This document shows, piece by piece, positions 26,592 to 34,548 of a stretch of DNA of 37,071 nt. A program made the translations under genes and the position numbers. This DNA comes from Candidatus Peregrinibacteria bacterium. GTDB lineage: Bacteria; Patescibacteriota; Gracilibacteria; Peribacterales; Peribacteraceae. The notes under the pieces are model-generated. The model saw only the letters and a program-made list of their open reading frames with translations, ran no database searches and was not told the DNA's origin. The stretch is taken from the NCBI GenBank assembly GCA_016196295.1, contig JACPYA010000072.1:1-37071 (forward strand), in the 5' to 3' direction. Every line of letters begins with the position of its first letter. Position 1 is the stretch's first letter.

Positions 26592-29081
26592 TTAGGAACC
26601 GATTCTTCGAATAATCTCACGATTGACAAAATCCTTGGCTCTCCCGTACTTGAGGCGCGAGAGCTGCTTGAAGGCTTCCGCTGCGGACGCATCCTTGGTG
26701 TAGGTCGTGTCGAGCCACGGGCGGGGCACTTCGATGGAGAACGGACGCGACGGCTGGCCGTCGATGCTGAGCTTCATGGCACCCTTGAAGGCATCCATGT
26801 TCACGAGGTCTTGCTCGGAAAACACCGGCGCCATTTCCTTCGCGGCGACTTCGGCATCCTGCGGACCGATCTTGTAGAACATCATCGTGCCGACGTTGCC
26901 GAAGACGGCGCCTTTCAGCTTCACGGAGCCCGCGAGCTTGCTCTCTTTTTCCAGCTGGTCGAGGTACTGGTGCGCGAGGATCAAACCGAGGCGGTACTTG
27001 CGCGCTTCACTCAAGATCGATTCGATCGACGGCGTCACGAAGTTCTGGAACTCGTCGATGTAGAGGAAGAAATCCTTGCGCGATTTCGCGTCCTCGCGCT
27101 GGCGGCGCATGGCTGCGACCTGAATCTTATTCACCACGATCAAGCCGAGGAGTGTTGAGTTGATGTCGCCGATGAGACCTTTGGACAAGTTCATGAGCAG
27201 GATCTTGCCGCTGTTCATGCAGTCTGCGACGTCGAAGGCGCTCTTCGTCTGTCCCACGATGTTGCGGATGAGCGTGTTCGTCGTAAATTGTCCGAACTTC
27301 GCGGCGAAGTAGGGGATCATCTCCTGCTTTTCTCGCTGACCGGTCTGGGCCATCTGCTTTTCCCAGAACATGCGCACGATGGGGTTTTTCACCTTCGTGA
27401 CTTTGTACTTCTGCCACTCGTCATCGGTAAAGAGGCGCACGAGGTCCGTGATCGCGCCGCCTTCCTCTTCGTCCTCCATCAAGGTCAGACAGCCGTTGCG
27501 GAAGTAGTCTTGGATGCGCGGGCCGAAGATCTCCTCGCCGAACATCTTCACCATCATGTTCATCGCGTCGAGCGCGATGAGGTCCTTCTCCTCCGGCGTC
27601 TTGCCTTCGAGCAAGTTGAGGCCCATCGGGCGCTCCGTGTCGGCCGGGTTGAAGTAGATGACGTCGTCGGCGCGGGAGCGCGGAATGTACGGGAGCAAGT
27701 CTTCGATCAGCGAGCCGTGGGGATCGACGATGCAGACGCCTTTGCCGTCGTTGAAGTCCTGCCTGGCCATCAATTGGATGATCGAGGATTTACCCGTACC
27801 GGTCTGACCGATGATGTAGAAGTGACGGAAACGGTCTTCGTTCTTCATGAAGACTTTCTTCTTCTCGCCGCCGAACGTATTCGTGCCGAGGAAGAGTCCT
27901 TCGTCCGGCGCGTTCTTCGGCAGCGGCGCGAGTTTGAAATTCTGCCACTTGATGGTCTCCACTTTGTTGTACTTGATGTTCGGCAGGTGGAAGAAGCTCG
28001 AGAGTTCCGTGGTGCCGAGCAGCAGCTTATGCGACCGCAGCATTTGCTGCAGGGTGCGGCGCGGACTGCGGCGGATGAAGCGCTCGACGATCGCCCGGCG
28101 ATTGACCAGGCGCGGCTTGTGGAAGCTGTTTCCCCGCACGTCATCGAACTGCGCGAACGATGCGACAATGTCCTGCAAGATCGAGTGTGCTCTTCCTCGG
28201 GATTGGGCCGATGTCACGACGCGGATGACGGCCGTGAAGCCGGGGTTCGCCGCCTTCGCATCGACGGACTTGCTGTACTCCTCCACCATCGAGCTCACGC
28301 GCTCGCCCGTCGGTTTCTCCTCCTGGAGTTTCGCCGTTTCCTCCGCAGAGGACGTGAAGAGATCGAAGAGGCTCGCGATCCAGCTGACCGGGTTCCACCA
28401 CGAGCGACCGTGCTTCTTCGGGTTGATGAGCTCCTTCGCTTCGCGTTGCAACTTGTGCTGCCACCCTTGTCGCACGGGTCGCAGCACGAATTGCACGGCA
28501 GCACCCTCATCCAGCTTCAACTTCGAGAAGGCATTCGTGATGTTATTGAGCGGGTCGCTCTTGAGCTGTTCGTATGTCTTGAAGACGGAAGTCCACGGTT
28601 TATTCGGCTGGAGCATCTCCGAGGCCGCGACGGACTGATCCGTAAAAATGTTGTAGTCATCGACCATGTCGATGACGATGTCGGGGTAGAACGACGTGAT
28701 CTGCTTCTCGATGAGCTGCGCGATCTTGCGCGGACACACGACGAAGAAGAGGATCTCGCCCGCAAGCGCCGCGTATTCGACCGAGAGGAAATTCTGTCCG
28801 CGGAACAGGCGGTCTGCGAGATGCGGCTTGTACAAACTGTGCAGCGACTGGAAGAGGTGATCCATGACGCCGACGACGTCTTTGAAACTCTTGCCCGTCG
28901 AGTACTGCTCGGACTCCACCTCTTTATCCTGCTTGCTCTCCTTCTTCGGGACGAGCAGTTGCAGGAAGACGAGATCCTGCTCGCGACGCCGGTCCATCAT
29001 CCACCGGCTCAACGATACGAGCGCCGTAGCCCCTCCCGCGATGAGGAGGAGTAAGCCGAGTATGGTGAGAAGATCCATCAT
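26592..29081 (-). CDS. VirD4/TraG-like type IV coupling-type ATPase
   Basis: An 829-residue membrane-anchored ATPase. One N-terminal transmembrane segment (about 5-20) precedes a roughly 380-residue region of unknown fold. The motor domain has Walker A GQTGTGKSS (425-433), VDPHGSLIEDLLPYIP just after it and Walker B YIDEFQNF (D676, E677), then ARKYRLGLILAHQYLDQL as sensor. It resembles VirD4/TraG proteins that push DNA or protein through a membrane channel. No relaxase or other channel genes are in this window, so it may serve DNA uptake, pilus or secretion work. TATAAT at 29117-29122 gives it a normal leader of about 30 nt. Confidence 0.82.
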   Translation of the reverse strand: MMDLLTILGLLLLIAGGATALVSLSRWMMDRRREQDLVFLQLLVPKKESKQDKEVESEQYSTGKSFKDVVGVMDHLFQSLHSLYKPHLADRLFRGQNFLSVEYAALAGEILFFVVCPRKIAQLIEKQITSFYPDIVIDMVDDYNIFTDQSVAASEMLQPNKPWTSVFKTYEQLKSDPLNNITNAFSKLKLDEGAAVQFVLRPVRQGWQHKLQREAKELINPKKHGRSWWNPVSWIASLFDLFTSSAEETAKLQEEKPTGERVSSMVEEYSKSVDAKAANPGFTAVIRVVTSAQSRGRAHSILQDIVASFAQFDDVRGNSFHKPRLVNRRAIVERFIRRSPRRTLQQMLRSHKLLLGTTELSSFFHLPNIKYNKVETIKWQNFKLAPLPKNAPDEGLFLGTNTFGGEKKKVFMKNEDRFRHFYIIGQTGTGKSSIIQLMARQDFNDGKGVCIVDPHGSLIEDLLPYIPRSRADDVIYFNPADTERPMGLNLLEGKTPEEKDLIALDAMNMMVKMFGEEIFGPRIQDYFRNGCLTLMEDEEEGGAITDLVRLFTDDEWQKYKVTKVKNPIVRMFWEKQMAQTGQREKQEMIPYFAAKFGQFTTNTLIRNIVGQTKSAFDVADCMNSGKILLMNLSKGLIGDINSTLLGLIVVNKIQVAAMRRQREDAKSRKDFFLYIDEFQNFVTPSIESILSEARKYRLGLILAHQYLDQLEKESKLAGSVKLKGAVFGNVGTMMFYKIGPQDAEVAAKEMAPVFSEQDLVNMDAFKGAMKLSIDGQPSRPFSIEVPRPWLDTTYTKDASAAEAFKQLSRLKYGRAKDFVNREIIRRIGS

Positions 29082-29116
29082 CGGGAGGAGTGGAGATGCA
29101 CGAAGTGTATCGTATC

Positions 29117-29122
29117 ATTATA
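29117..29122 (-). promoter_or_regulatory. -10 box of the VirD4-like gene
   Basis: TATAAT on the minus strand, 35 nt before the ATG at 29081. No clear -35 is visible. Confidence 0.5.
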
Positions 29123-29225
29123 CCATGAATGTTGAGCCAGAACACGCGTGTTTCCCCCCGACGGACCTCATGGACGATGATCCATTTTTTCGAGCCGACC
29201 TCGTCACAGGAAGAGAGAGGAGATA

Positions 29226-29253
29226 TTGACTTTATGATAAAATAGTCTACTTT
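29226..29253 (+). promoter_or_regulatory. probable promoter of the DUF1559 gene
   Basis: TTGACT (29226-29231), a 16-nt spacer and TACTTT (29248-29253). A GACCC-ATGTTA-GGGTC hairpin (29261-29276) would form at the very 5' end of the leader. TATGAT or TTTATA nearby are other -10 choices. Confidence 0.45.
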
Positions 29254-29324
29254 ATACAAAGACCCATGTTAGGGTCATATTCCGAGTTTTTGGTCATTTA
29301 CTCCACAGAAAGGAAGCGGGTTCC

Positions 29325-30122
29325 ATGAAACGCAATGGTTTCACACTCGTCGAGTTGCTCGTCGTCGTCGCGATCATTGGAATCTTGATCGCCATCCTCC
29401 TGCCTGCCGTTCAGGCGGCGCGGGAGTCGGGCCGCAAGGCTCACTGCAAGAACAACCTCAAGCAGTTTGGCATCGCACACCACCTGTACCACGACGCTCG
29501 GAACGTCTTCCACAACTATCCTCAGTGGCAGGAACTCGAGCCGTTCATTGAAGAGTCGAAGAACATCCACTGGTGTCCCAGTGCGGTCTCGGAGCAGCAC
29601 GATACGTGGCTGAATGTAGGATTAATTCATTCGCAGTATCCCTATGCAGTTCACCCCGATCGTGGCATGTGCTGGGAAGGCCTGAACATGTGGTATTCAG
29701 CGATGGGGGGTCCGCCCCTCACCTCCGGTCCACGCAAAACCGTTTTCGCCTGGAATGCGCGTACCTCGCGGATGAATGAGATCCTCGATGGACTCTCAAA
29801 CACCATGACAAACAGCGAGACGCTCGGCGATGACAACCGGACACTGAGGAACTCCGGCTTCGTGGCCTTCAATGGCTTCCGGACCCCGAATGACCCACGG
29901 CCCGATGAGCTGTGCTTCATTCCATGCCGGAATGACGTTGCTCCATGCAACCTGGGAGCTTTCCAGCAAATGTGCGAAACCATCTGGACGGCGCGGTCGC
30001 GTCATCCCGGTGGCGTCCACACGTTGCATGCTGACGGTAGTGTCCACTTCGTCAAGAACAGCATCTCACACACCATCTGGCGAGCGCTGTTCACCATTCG
30101 TGGCGGCGAAGTCATCCCCTAA
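29325..30122 (+). CDS. type IV pilin-like protein with DUF1559 architecture
   Basis: A 265-residue pseudopilin-type protein. The N-terminal G5-F6-T-L-V-E10 site and the following hydrophobic helix ([20 protein letters not shown] as its core) are the prepilin peptidase and assembly signal. The next block, [27 protein letters not shown], and the C-terminal [21 protein letters not shown] are hallmarks of DUF1559, the large family of planctomycetes and relatives. Cysteines are few and may pair outside the cell. GAAAGGAAG lies upstream as a Shine-Dalgarno. The gene stands alone between its own promoter and a strong terminator. Horizontal gain from a planctomycete-type bacterium is possible. Confidence 0.85.
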   Translation: MKRNGFTLVELLVVVAIIGILIAILLPAVQAARESGRKAHCKNNLKQFGIAHHLYHDARNVFHNYPQWQELEPFIEESKNIHWCPSAVSEQHDTWLNVGLIHSQYPYAVHPDRGMCWEGLNMWYSAMGGPPLTSGPRKTVFAWNARTSRMNEILDGLSNTMTNSETLGDDNRTLRNSGFVAFNGFRTPNDPRPDELCFIPCRNDVAPCNLGAFQQMCETIWTARSRHPGGVHTLHADGSVHFVKNSISHTIWRALFTIRGGEVIP

Positions 30123-30162
30123 TCTTTCCTTTCACAGAGTAAACCCATGAAAAATTCGGAAG

Positions 30163-30188
30163 GGCTCCTCGTTCGCGAGGAGCCTTTT
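30163..30188 (+). terminator. intrinsic terminator after the DUF1559 gene
   Basis: GGCTCCTCG-TTCG-CGAGGAGCC followed by TTTTCC, a stable UUCG tetraloop hairpin. Confidence 0.9.
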
Positions 30189-30201
30189 CCATGTATAGTC
30201 A

Positions 30202-30230
30202 TTGACTTATTATATAAATTAATTTTAAAT
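30202..30230 (+). promoter_or_regulatory. promoter with start codon at +1
   Basis: TTGACT (30202-30207), a 17-nt spacer and TTAAAT (30225-30230), then GTTAGT and the ATG at 30237. A leaderless message is expected. Confidence 0.7.
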
Positions 30231-30236
30231 GTTAGT

Positions 30237-30893
30237 ATGAAAGACGTTGCCATACATCTGCCTCTTCCTGCGGATTTCTCTACGATCTCACAGCAGCATT
30301 GGCAGCGCGCCGTCCTTCATCTGCAGCGGCAAGACATTCATTTTTCCCATGAGAAGACGAGTGAGCGAGTGAGAGCATTAGTCGAATGCATGGGGCGAAC
30401 GCGCCGGCATGTTGAATCTGTTCTCGCTCCGCATGTGCAAACGCGTGTTGGCATAACATGGAGTCCGATTCGGGAGGAGGCAATAGCGCAAGCACCTTGG
30501 ATAATATTGTCCGGGCCAGCCTTGGATGCCGCGGCTCAATACGATTCCACAAGCATCATTTCACTGTGGAAAAACCGACCCAATACGCAACTGCAAGATT
30601 GTATTGTCAGCGGTACGAAAAACGCGATATGTCAATTGATGTATGCGGAAGAGCATCATCATGTGTATCTGCAAACCGTGGATCCTATGCCTGAAGGAAG
30701 CATTGTAACGGAACGAATGGGCCCGGTTGCGTTGTGTGAAAAAGATGCGCATCCCGCTGAATTTGCAGCTCTCCAATTTCTCCTGAAAGTCAGTCATGAT
30801 TTTCACATGCCCCCTGCGACAGTCCGTGTCCTTACTGAGAGACTGGCGGCTGCACAGAAATTCCGTCATGCAGTAACAAACCTTCATTCCTGA
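30237..30893 (+). CDS. hypothetical protein
   Basis: A 218-residue cytoplasmic protein with no signal peptide or membrane segment. The N-terminal half is basic and His-rich (ISQQHWQRAVLHLQRQDIHF), the middle has SGPALDAAAQYDSTSIISLW, and the C-terminus is helical (PPATVRVLTERLAAAQKF). HHHVYLQTVDP could bind metal, but no family is recognised. The ORF could extend to 30147, but that stretch is the terminator of the preceding gene, so ATG 30237, placed right after a good promoter, is chosen. Base use is less GC-rich than in the housekeeping genes. Confidence 0.65.
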   Translation: MKDVAIHLPLPADFSTISQQHWQRAVLHLQRQDIHFSHEKTSERVRALVECMGRTRRHVESVLAPHVQTRVGITWSPIREEAIAQAPWIILSGPALDAAAQYDSTSIISLWKNRPNTQLQDCIVSGTKNAICQLMYAEEHHHVYLQTVDPMPEGSIVTERMGPVALCEKDAHPAEFAALQFLLKVSHDFHMPPATVRVLTERLAAAQKFRHAVTNLHS

Positions 30894-30942
30894 AAGCATC
30901 AGAGGGAGACCGCGTGGAGAAATAGTTTCCCGCAAGCTGCGG

Positions 30943-30948
30943 TATACT
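30943..30948 (+). promoter_or_regulatory. -10 box 8 nt before the PLD gene
   Basis: TATACT, then TCCTTTCC and ATG. It is preceded by a CCGCAAGCTGCGG hairpin (30930-30942). No clear -35. Confidence 0.55.
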
Positions 30949-30956
30949 TCCTTTCC

Positions 30957-32129
30957 ATGTCCTCCTCGTACCGCCGCAGCCTCCGGACGATCCTCCGCGG
31001 AACTCTTCGCTACCTGTGGGGGAAGCGCGGCGAGCGGCGGGTGAAGGGATGGCGCATGCTCTATCGGCTGCGCGTCGAGGCGCTCCTGCGCGTGGAGGAA
31101 CCGTTTCAATCCCTCACGCGTCATGCCGAGGTGCGCCTGTGGGTAGACGGCGAAGAAGCCTTTGCGCGCCTCGAGAAATTATTCTCTCGCGCGCGGCACA
31201 CCATCGTCATTCAGATGTTCATTTGGAAAGATGATGCCGTCGGGCGCCGCATCGCCGCGGTCCTCGTCGAAGCCGCGGACCGTGGGGTGATGATTCACAT
31301 CGCCAAGGAAGCTGTGGGCGATTTCTTCGAAGTCACGGGGGATTTCATCACCACGAAACACGAGAAGGATCGCATCTGGCAACGGTTCTGGAACCACCCA
31401 CGCATCAAAATCACCCACTCGGCGCAACATGACCATGCGAAGGTCTACGTCATCGATGACCACACGCTCCTCCTCACGGGCATGAACATCGCGCAGGAGT
31501 ACCTGGAGTGGCACGATTACATGGTGGAACTGCGGGGGACGCGCTTCGTCGCGCAGTATCTGACCGATGGAGAATTTCCGGTCGCCCGGAAATCGGCGCC
31601 GCGATCCGAGCCGGTACAGCTCATCATGAACACGCCGATGCGCAAGGAAATCCGCCCCGCAGTGATGCAGCTCCTCCAATCTGCGCGTCGCTCGATTCTC
31701 ATCGAGCAATGTTATTTCTCCGACCCCGCTGTCGTTTCCCTCCTGAGTCAGCGGAGTCGCCACGGCGTCCGGATCATCATTGTGCTGCCGGAGACGCCCG
31801 ACCTGCATCGCAACGCCAATTACCAGGCGATCGGCAATCTTCTCGCGTCTGCCGCTCCCGGATCGGTGCGGGTGTTCCTCTACCCCGGCATCGTGCACGG
31901 AAAGGTGATCCTCGTGGATCGCAAGAAAATGCTGCTCGGATCCGCGAATCTGATCACCTCGTCGCTCGATGAGATGGGCGAAGTCTGCGTGCTCGTGGAG
32001 GGTCGGTACCGCATGGCGCTCCTGAAACTGCGCGAAGTGCTCCGTCGTGACATCTTCAAGAGCAAGCCGATGACGAGTCCGCCGCAGTTGCGATGGATAG
32101 GGAAGTGGTTGGCGGGGATGGGACTGTGA
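30957..32129 (+). CDS. phospholipase D/cardiolipin synthase-like protein
   Basis: A 390-residue protein with two HKD motifs: H160-A-K162 to D167 (HAKVYVID) and H314-G-K316 to D321 (HGKVILVD), each followed by the expected G-x-x-N. These form one active site that transfers phosphatidyl groups, so cardiolipin or another phospholipid synthesis is likely. A basic N-terminal 35 residues (RRSLRTILRGTLRYLWGKRGERR) replaces the transmembrane helices of E. coli ClsA and could bind the membrane surface as in ClsB. The start is supported by the -10 box 8 nt upstream. Other PLD roles such as nuclease activity cannot be excluded. Confidence 0.85.
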   Translation: MSSSYRRSLRTILRGTLRYLWGKRGERRVKGWRMLYRLRVEALLRVEEPFQSLTRHAEVRLWVDGEEAFARLEKLFSRARHTIVIQMFIWKDDAVGRRIAAVLVEAADRGVMIHIAKEAVGDFFEVTGDFITTKHEKDRIWQRFWNHPRIKITHSAQHDHAKVYVIDDHTLLLTGMNIAQEYLEWHDYMVELRGTRFVAQYLTDGEFPVARKSAPRSEPVQLIMNTPMRKEIRPAVMQLLQSARRSILIEQCYFSDPAVVSLLSQRSRHGVRIIIVLPETPDLHRNANYQAIGNLLASAAPGSVRVFLYPGIVHGKVILVDRKKMLLGSANLITSSLDEMGEVCVLVEGRYRMALLKLREVLRRDIFKSKPMTSPPQLRWIGKWLAGMGL

Positions 32130-32148
32130 TAGTCCTGAGGGGATGTTT

Positions 32149-32230
32149 TTCGTTTGTTCGTTTTTGGTTTTTAGTTATAGAGCGCAGATCGTGCTTGCGA
32201 ACGAAAAACCAAAAACGAGAAACTAAAAAC
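32149..32230. repeat. GTTCGTTTTT-type inverted repeat, second copy
   Basis: The left arm TTTTTCGTTTGTTCG and GTTTTTGGTTTTTAG pairs with GAACGAAAAACCAAAAACG and ACTAAAAACGG. It lies between the convergent PLD and receiver genes and may end both transcripts. Confidence 0.75.
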
Positions 32231-32232
32231 GG

Positions 32233-32607
32233 TTATCGTCTGGACGACAGTAACTTCTCCGTCATATCCAAAAGCGACCGTATCGTCATGTCTTTCTTGA
32301 TGAAGTACCCTTCGACGCCCAGCTCCTCGCCACGCTGCCGATATTTCTCATCTCCGAAATTCGTGAGGACGATCACCGGAAAACTCCGCGTTCCCTTCGG
32401 AAATTTTTCGAGGACGGCGAATCCGTCCACCTTCGGCATGTGAATGTCGAGGATGAGAAGGTCGGGCGGCTGTTCGGTGATGGCATTGATCGTTTCTTCC
32501 CCATTCGTCGCGGTGCGGATCGCAAATCCGCCCACTGTGAACTTCTTCACGTAGAGGTTGCGCAGCACCGGGTCGTCTTCGGCGATGAGGATATTTCCTC
32601 GAGCCAT
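32233..32607 (-). CDS. single-domain response regulator (CheY-like receiver)
   Basis: A 124-residue stand-alone receiver domain. The acidic pocket D11/D12, phospho-acceptor D54 (LLILDIHMP), T82 (VLTN) and K104/K105 (FIKKDMT) are all present, so it should be phosphorylated by a histidine kinase. There is no output domain, so it acts by protein contact, as CheY or Spo0F do. No kinase is in the window. A perfect TATAAT lies 8 nt before the ATG and there is no Shine-Dalgarno, so the mRNA is probably leaderless. The gene converges with the PLD gene. Confidence 0.9.
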   Translation of the reverse strand: MARGNILIAEDDPVLRNLYVKKFTVGGFAIRTATNGEETINAITEQPPDLLILDIHMPKVDGFAVLEKFPKGTRSFPVIVLTNFGDEKYRQRGEELGVEGYFIKKDMTIRSLLDMTEKLLSSRR

Positions 32608-32615
32608 AATAGATT

Positions 32616-32621
32616 ATTATA
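32616..32621 (-). promoter_or_regulatory. -10 box 8 nt before the receiver gene
   Basis: TATAAT then AATCTATT then ATG on the minus strand. A weak TTCTCA lies 17 nt upstream of the -10. Confidence 0.6.
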
Positions 32622-32752
32622 CCCTTTTTTGAGCTTCTTGAGAAGGTGCTTTCCGACTCTGCAGGGTCATCCCAAATCCTACTCTGCAAGAGGGTAACTG
32701 TCGGGAATTAAGGGTGCAAAAAGGCCGAATTTGTGCTATCATGAGAGGAAAC

Positions 32753-34489
32753 ATGAAACATACACAAAAGCCAGTCCAGGCCTTCGTGACCGCGAGTCTG
32801 TGCTTCGTGATTGCGATTTTTACGCTGCAATCACAGGGCGTGCTTGCCGTCGAGTGCGAAGGCAAGCCCTACGGCTACCCCGGCTGCCCGACCAAGTCGC
32901 CGTCGTCGGCGCCTGCGACGCCTCCCCCGAATTGCGGCAATAACGTCGTGGAGGATGATGAGGGCGAAGAGTGCGATATGGGTCGCTTCAACGGGACCAG
33001 GCAGTGTTCCGTGAACTGCACGCTGCTCTACTGCGGCGACGGCAAGGTGACGGCCAGCATCGGCGAAGAGTGCGAACCGGAATACGAAGAGGTCTACGTG
33101 AAAGATCCGCAAACCGGAGAACTGAAAGTGGAGAAACAGTTCAAGAGTCAGGAATGCGGCAATTACTGCACGCCGCCCTCGGACTGCGATGCATCGGGGA
33201 AAAATTGCCGGGGCGGCTGCAAGCAGAAGTTTCTCTCGGAGTGTGCCGGATCCGCAAGTTCGGAAGCTCTGAAAGCAGCCGCGCCGACGTCCTCGGCGCC
33301 CGGCTCCGCCGCTCCTCCCGCAGATGCGGGATCCTCATCCGTGAATCTGCTGCAAGCGCTGCGCTGCGGCAATGGCGTCATCGATCCAGGCGAGCAGTGT
33401 GATGACGGCAATCAAGTCCCGACCGATGGGTGCACGTCTTCGTGCCAGCTCAGTCGCTGCGGCGACGGCATCGTCCAGTACGGCGAGCAGTGCGATGACG
33501 GCAATCAGCTCCACGGCGATGCCTGCGGCAATACCTGTCAGGTCGCGCGGTGCGGCGACGGCATCGTGCAAGTGGGCGAGCAGTGCGACGACGGCAATCA
33601 GATCAATACCGATGGCTGCAGCATTTCCTGTCTGCTCGGCCGCTGCGGCGACGGTGTGGTGCAGGGCGGGGAGGCTTGCGATGACGGCAACCAAGTGAAC
33701 GGAGATAGTTGTACCAACGCGTGCCGCCCGCCGTCCTGCGGCGATGGCATCGTCCAGTATGGCGAGCAGTGCGACGACGGCAACCCCGTGAACACCGATG
33801 CCTGCTCCAACAATTGTCAGCACGCGATCTGCGGCGATCGCATCGTGCAGCTTGGCGAGCAGTGCGATGACGGCAACGAGATCAACACCGACAGCTGCAC
33901 CTCCGCGTGTCGCAAGTCGAGCTGCGGCGATGGCGTCGTCCAACTGGGTGAAGAGTGTGACGACGGCAACCAGATCAACACCGATACCTGCAGCAACGCA
34001 TGCAAGAACGCGCGGTGCGGCAACGGCGTGAAGGAAGCCAGCGAAGAGTGCGACGATGGCAATCAGCTGAACGCCGACGGCTGCACGAATTCCTGCCGGT
34101 TGCCCATCTGCGGCAACGGCGTTCGCGAAGAGGGCGAAGAGTGCGACGAAGGGTCGCGCAACTCCGCGACGAAGCCGGACTCCTGCCGCGACGATTGCCA
34201 GGTGGCGCACTGCGGCGACCATGTCGTCGATGAGGGCGAAGAGTGCGACGGCAGCGACGATTGTTCACAGGACTGCATCGTCGCCGGCACCGGCACCGTG
34301 CTCGCGCCCATCAGCCGTCACCCGGTGCTTGCGACGGCCATCGCGACCGTGCTCGGCCTCGCGACGATCTTCGGATTGCTCTTCCGCAAGCACATCAGCA
34401 ACAGCCTGGCGCATGCGCGCGGCCGGGAGCGCTCCATCGACGACATCCCGCTCGATGAGATAGAAATGCCCTGGCACAGCTGGTCCTGA
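32753..34489 (+). CDS. secreted Cys-rich DUF4215/Myxococcus-repeat surface protein
   Basis: A 578-residue exported protein. A signal peptide (about 1-32) is followed by Cys-rich modules of the type CGDGIVQxGEQCDDGN with four further residues before each next Cys pair, the DUF4215/myxo-disulfide repeat. Eight units of exactly 31 residues run from about 33363 to 34106, with degenerate units on each side. A spacer of about 100 residues rich in Ala/Ser/Pro interrupts the early units. One transmembrane helix (about 524-543) and a 32-residue charged tail end the protein, so most of it faces outside. Such proteins are thought to act in adhesion or protease maturation. AGAGGA and TATCAT both lie just before the start. 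Confidence 0.85.
   Translation: MKHTQKPVQAFVTASLCFVIAIFTLQSQGVLAVECEGKPYGYPGCPTKSPSSAPATPPPNCGNNVVEDDEGEECDMGRFNGTRQCSVNCTLLYCGDGKVTASIGEECEPEYEEVYVKDPQTGELKVEKQFKSQECGNYCTPPSDCDASGKNCRGGCKQKFLSECAGSASSEALKAAAPTSSAPGSAAPPADAGSSSVNLLQALRCGNGVIDPGEQCDDGNQVPTDGCTSSCQLSRCGDGIVQYGEQCDDGNQLHGDACGNTCQVARCGDGIVQVGEQCDDGNQINTDGCSISCLLGRCGDGVVQGGEACDDGNQVNGDSCTNACRPPSCGDGIVQYGEQCDDGNPVNTDACSNNCQHAICGDRIVQLGEQCDDGNEINTDSCTSACRKSSCGDGVVQLGEECDDGNQINTDTCSNACKNARCGNGVKEASEECDDGNQLNADGCTNSCRLPICGNGVREEGEECDEGSRNSATKPDSCRDDCQVAHCGDHVVDEGEECDGSDDCSQDCIVAGTGTVLAPISRHPVLATAIATVLGLATIFGLLFRKHISNSLAHARGRERSIDDIPLDEIEMPWHSWS
33363..34106 (+). repeat. tandem 93-bp coding repeats
   Basis: Eight consecutive units of about 93 bp encode 31-residue modules. 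Neighbouring units share long identical blocks such as GGCGAGCAGTGCGA and GACGGCAA, so unit number could change by recombination. Confidence 0.85.
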
Positions 34490-34548
34490 GGCACCAGAAT
34501 GGACAACGGACAATTGAAAATTGACAATTCGGCAGCGGTTCAGATCAG

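Noticed and set aside
29125-29229. A 34-codon plus-strand frame with TATCAT 6 nt before its ATG
   Set aside because: It fits the leaderless pattern but is very short, and its composition is not convincing. It overlaps the promoter region of the divergent VirD4-like gene.
33363-34106. Regularly spaced repeats resembling a CRISPR array
   Set aside because: The 93-bp period is wholly coding, the units are protein modules with no unique spacers, and no cas genes are near.
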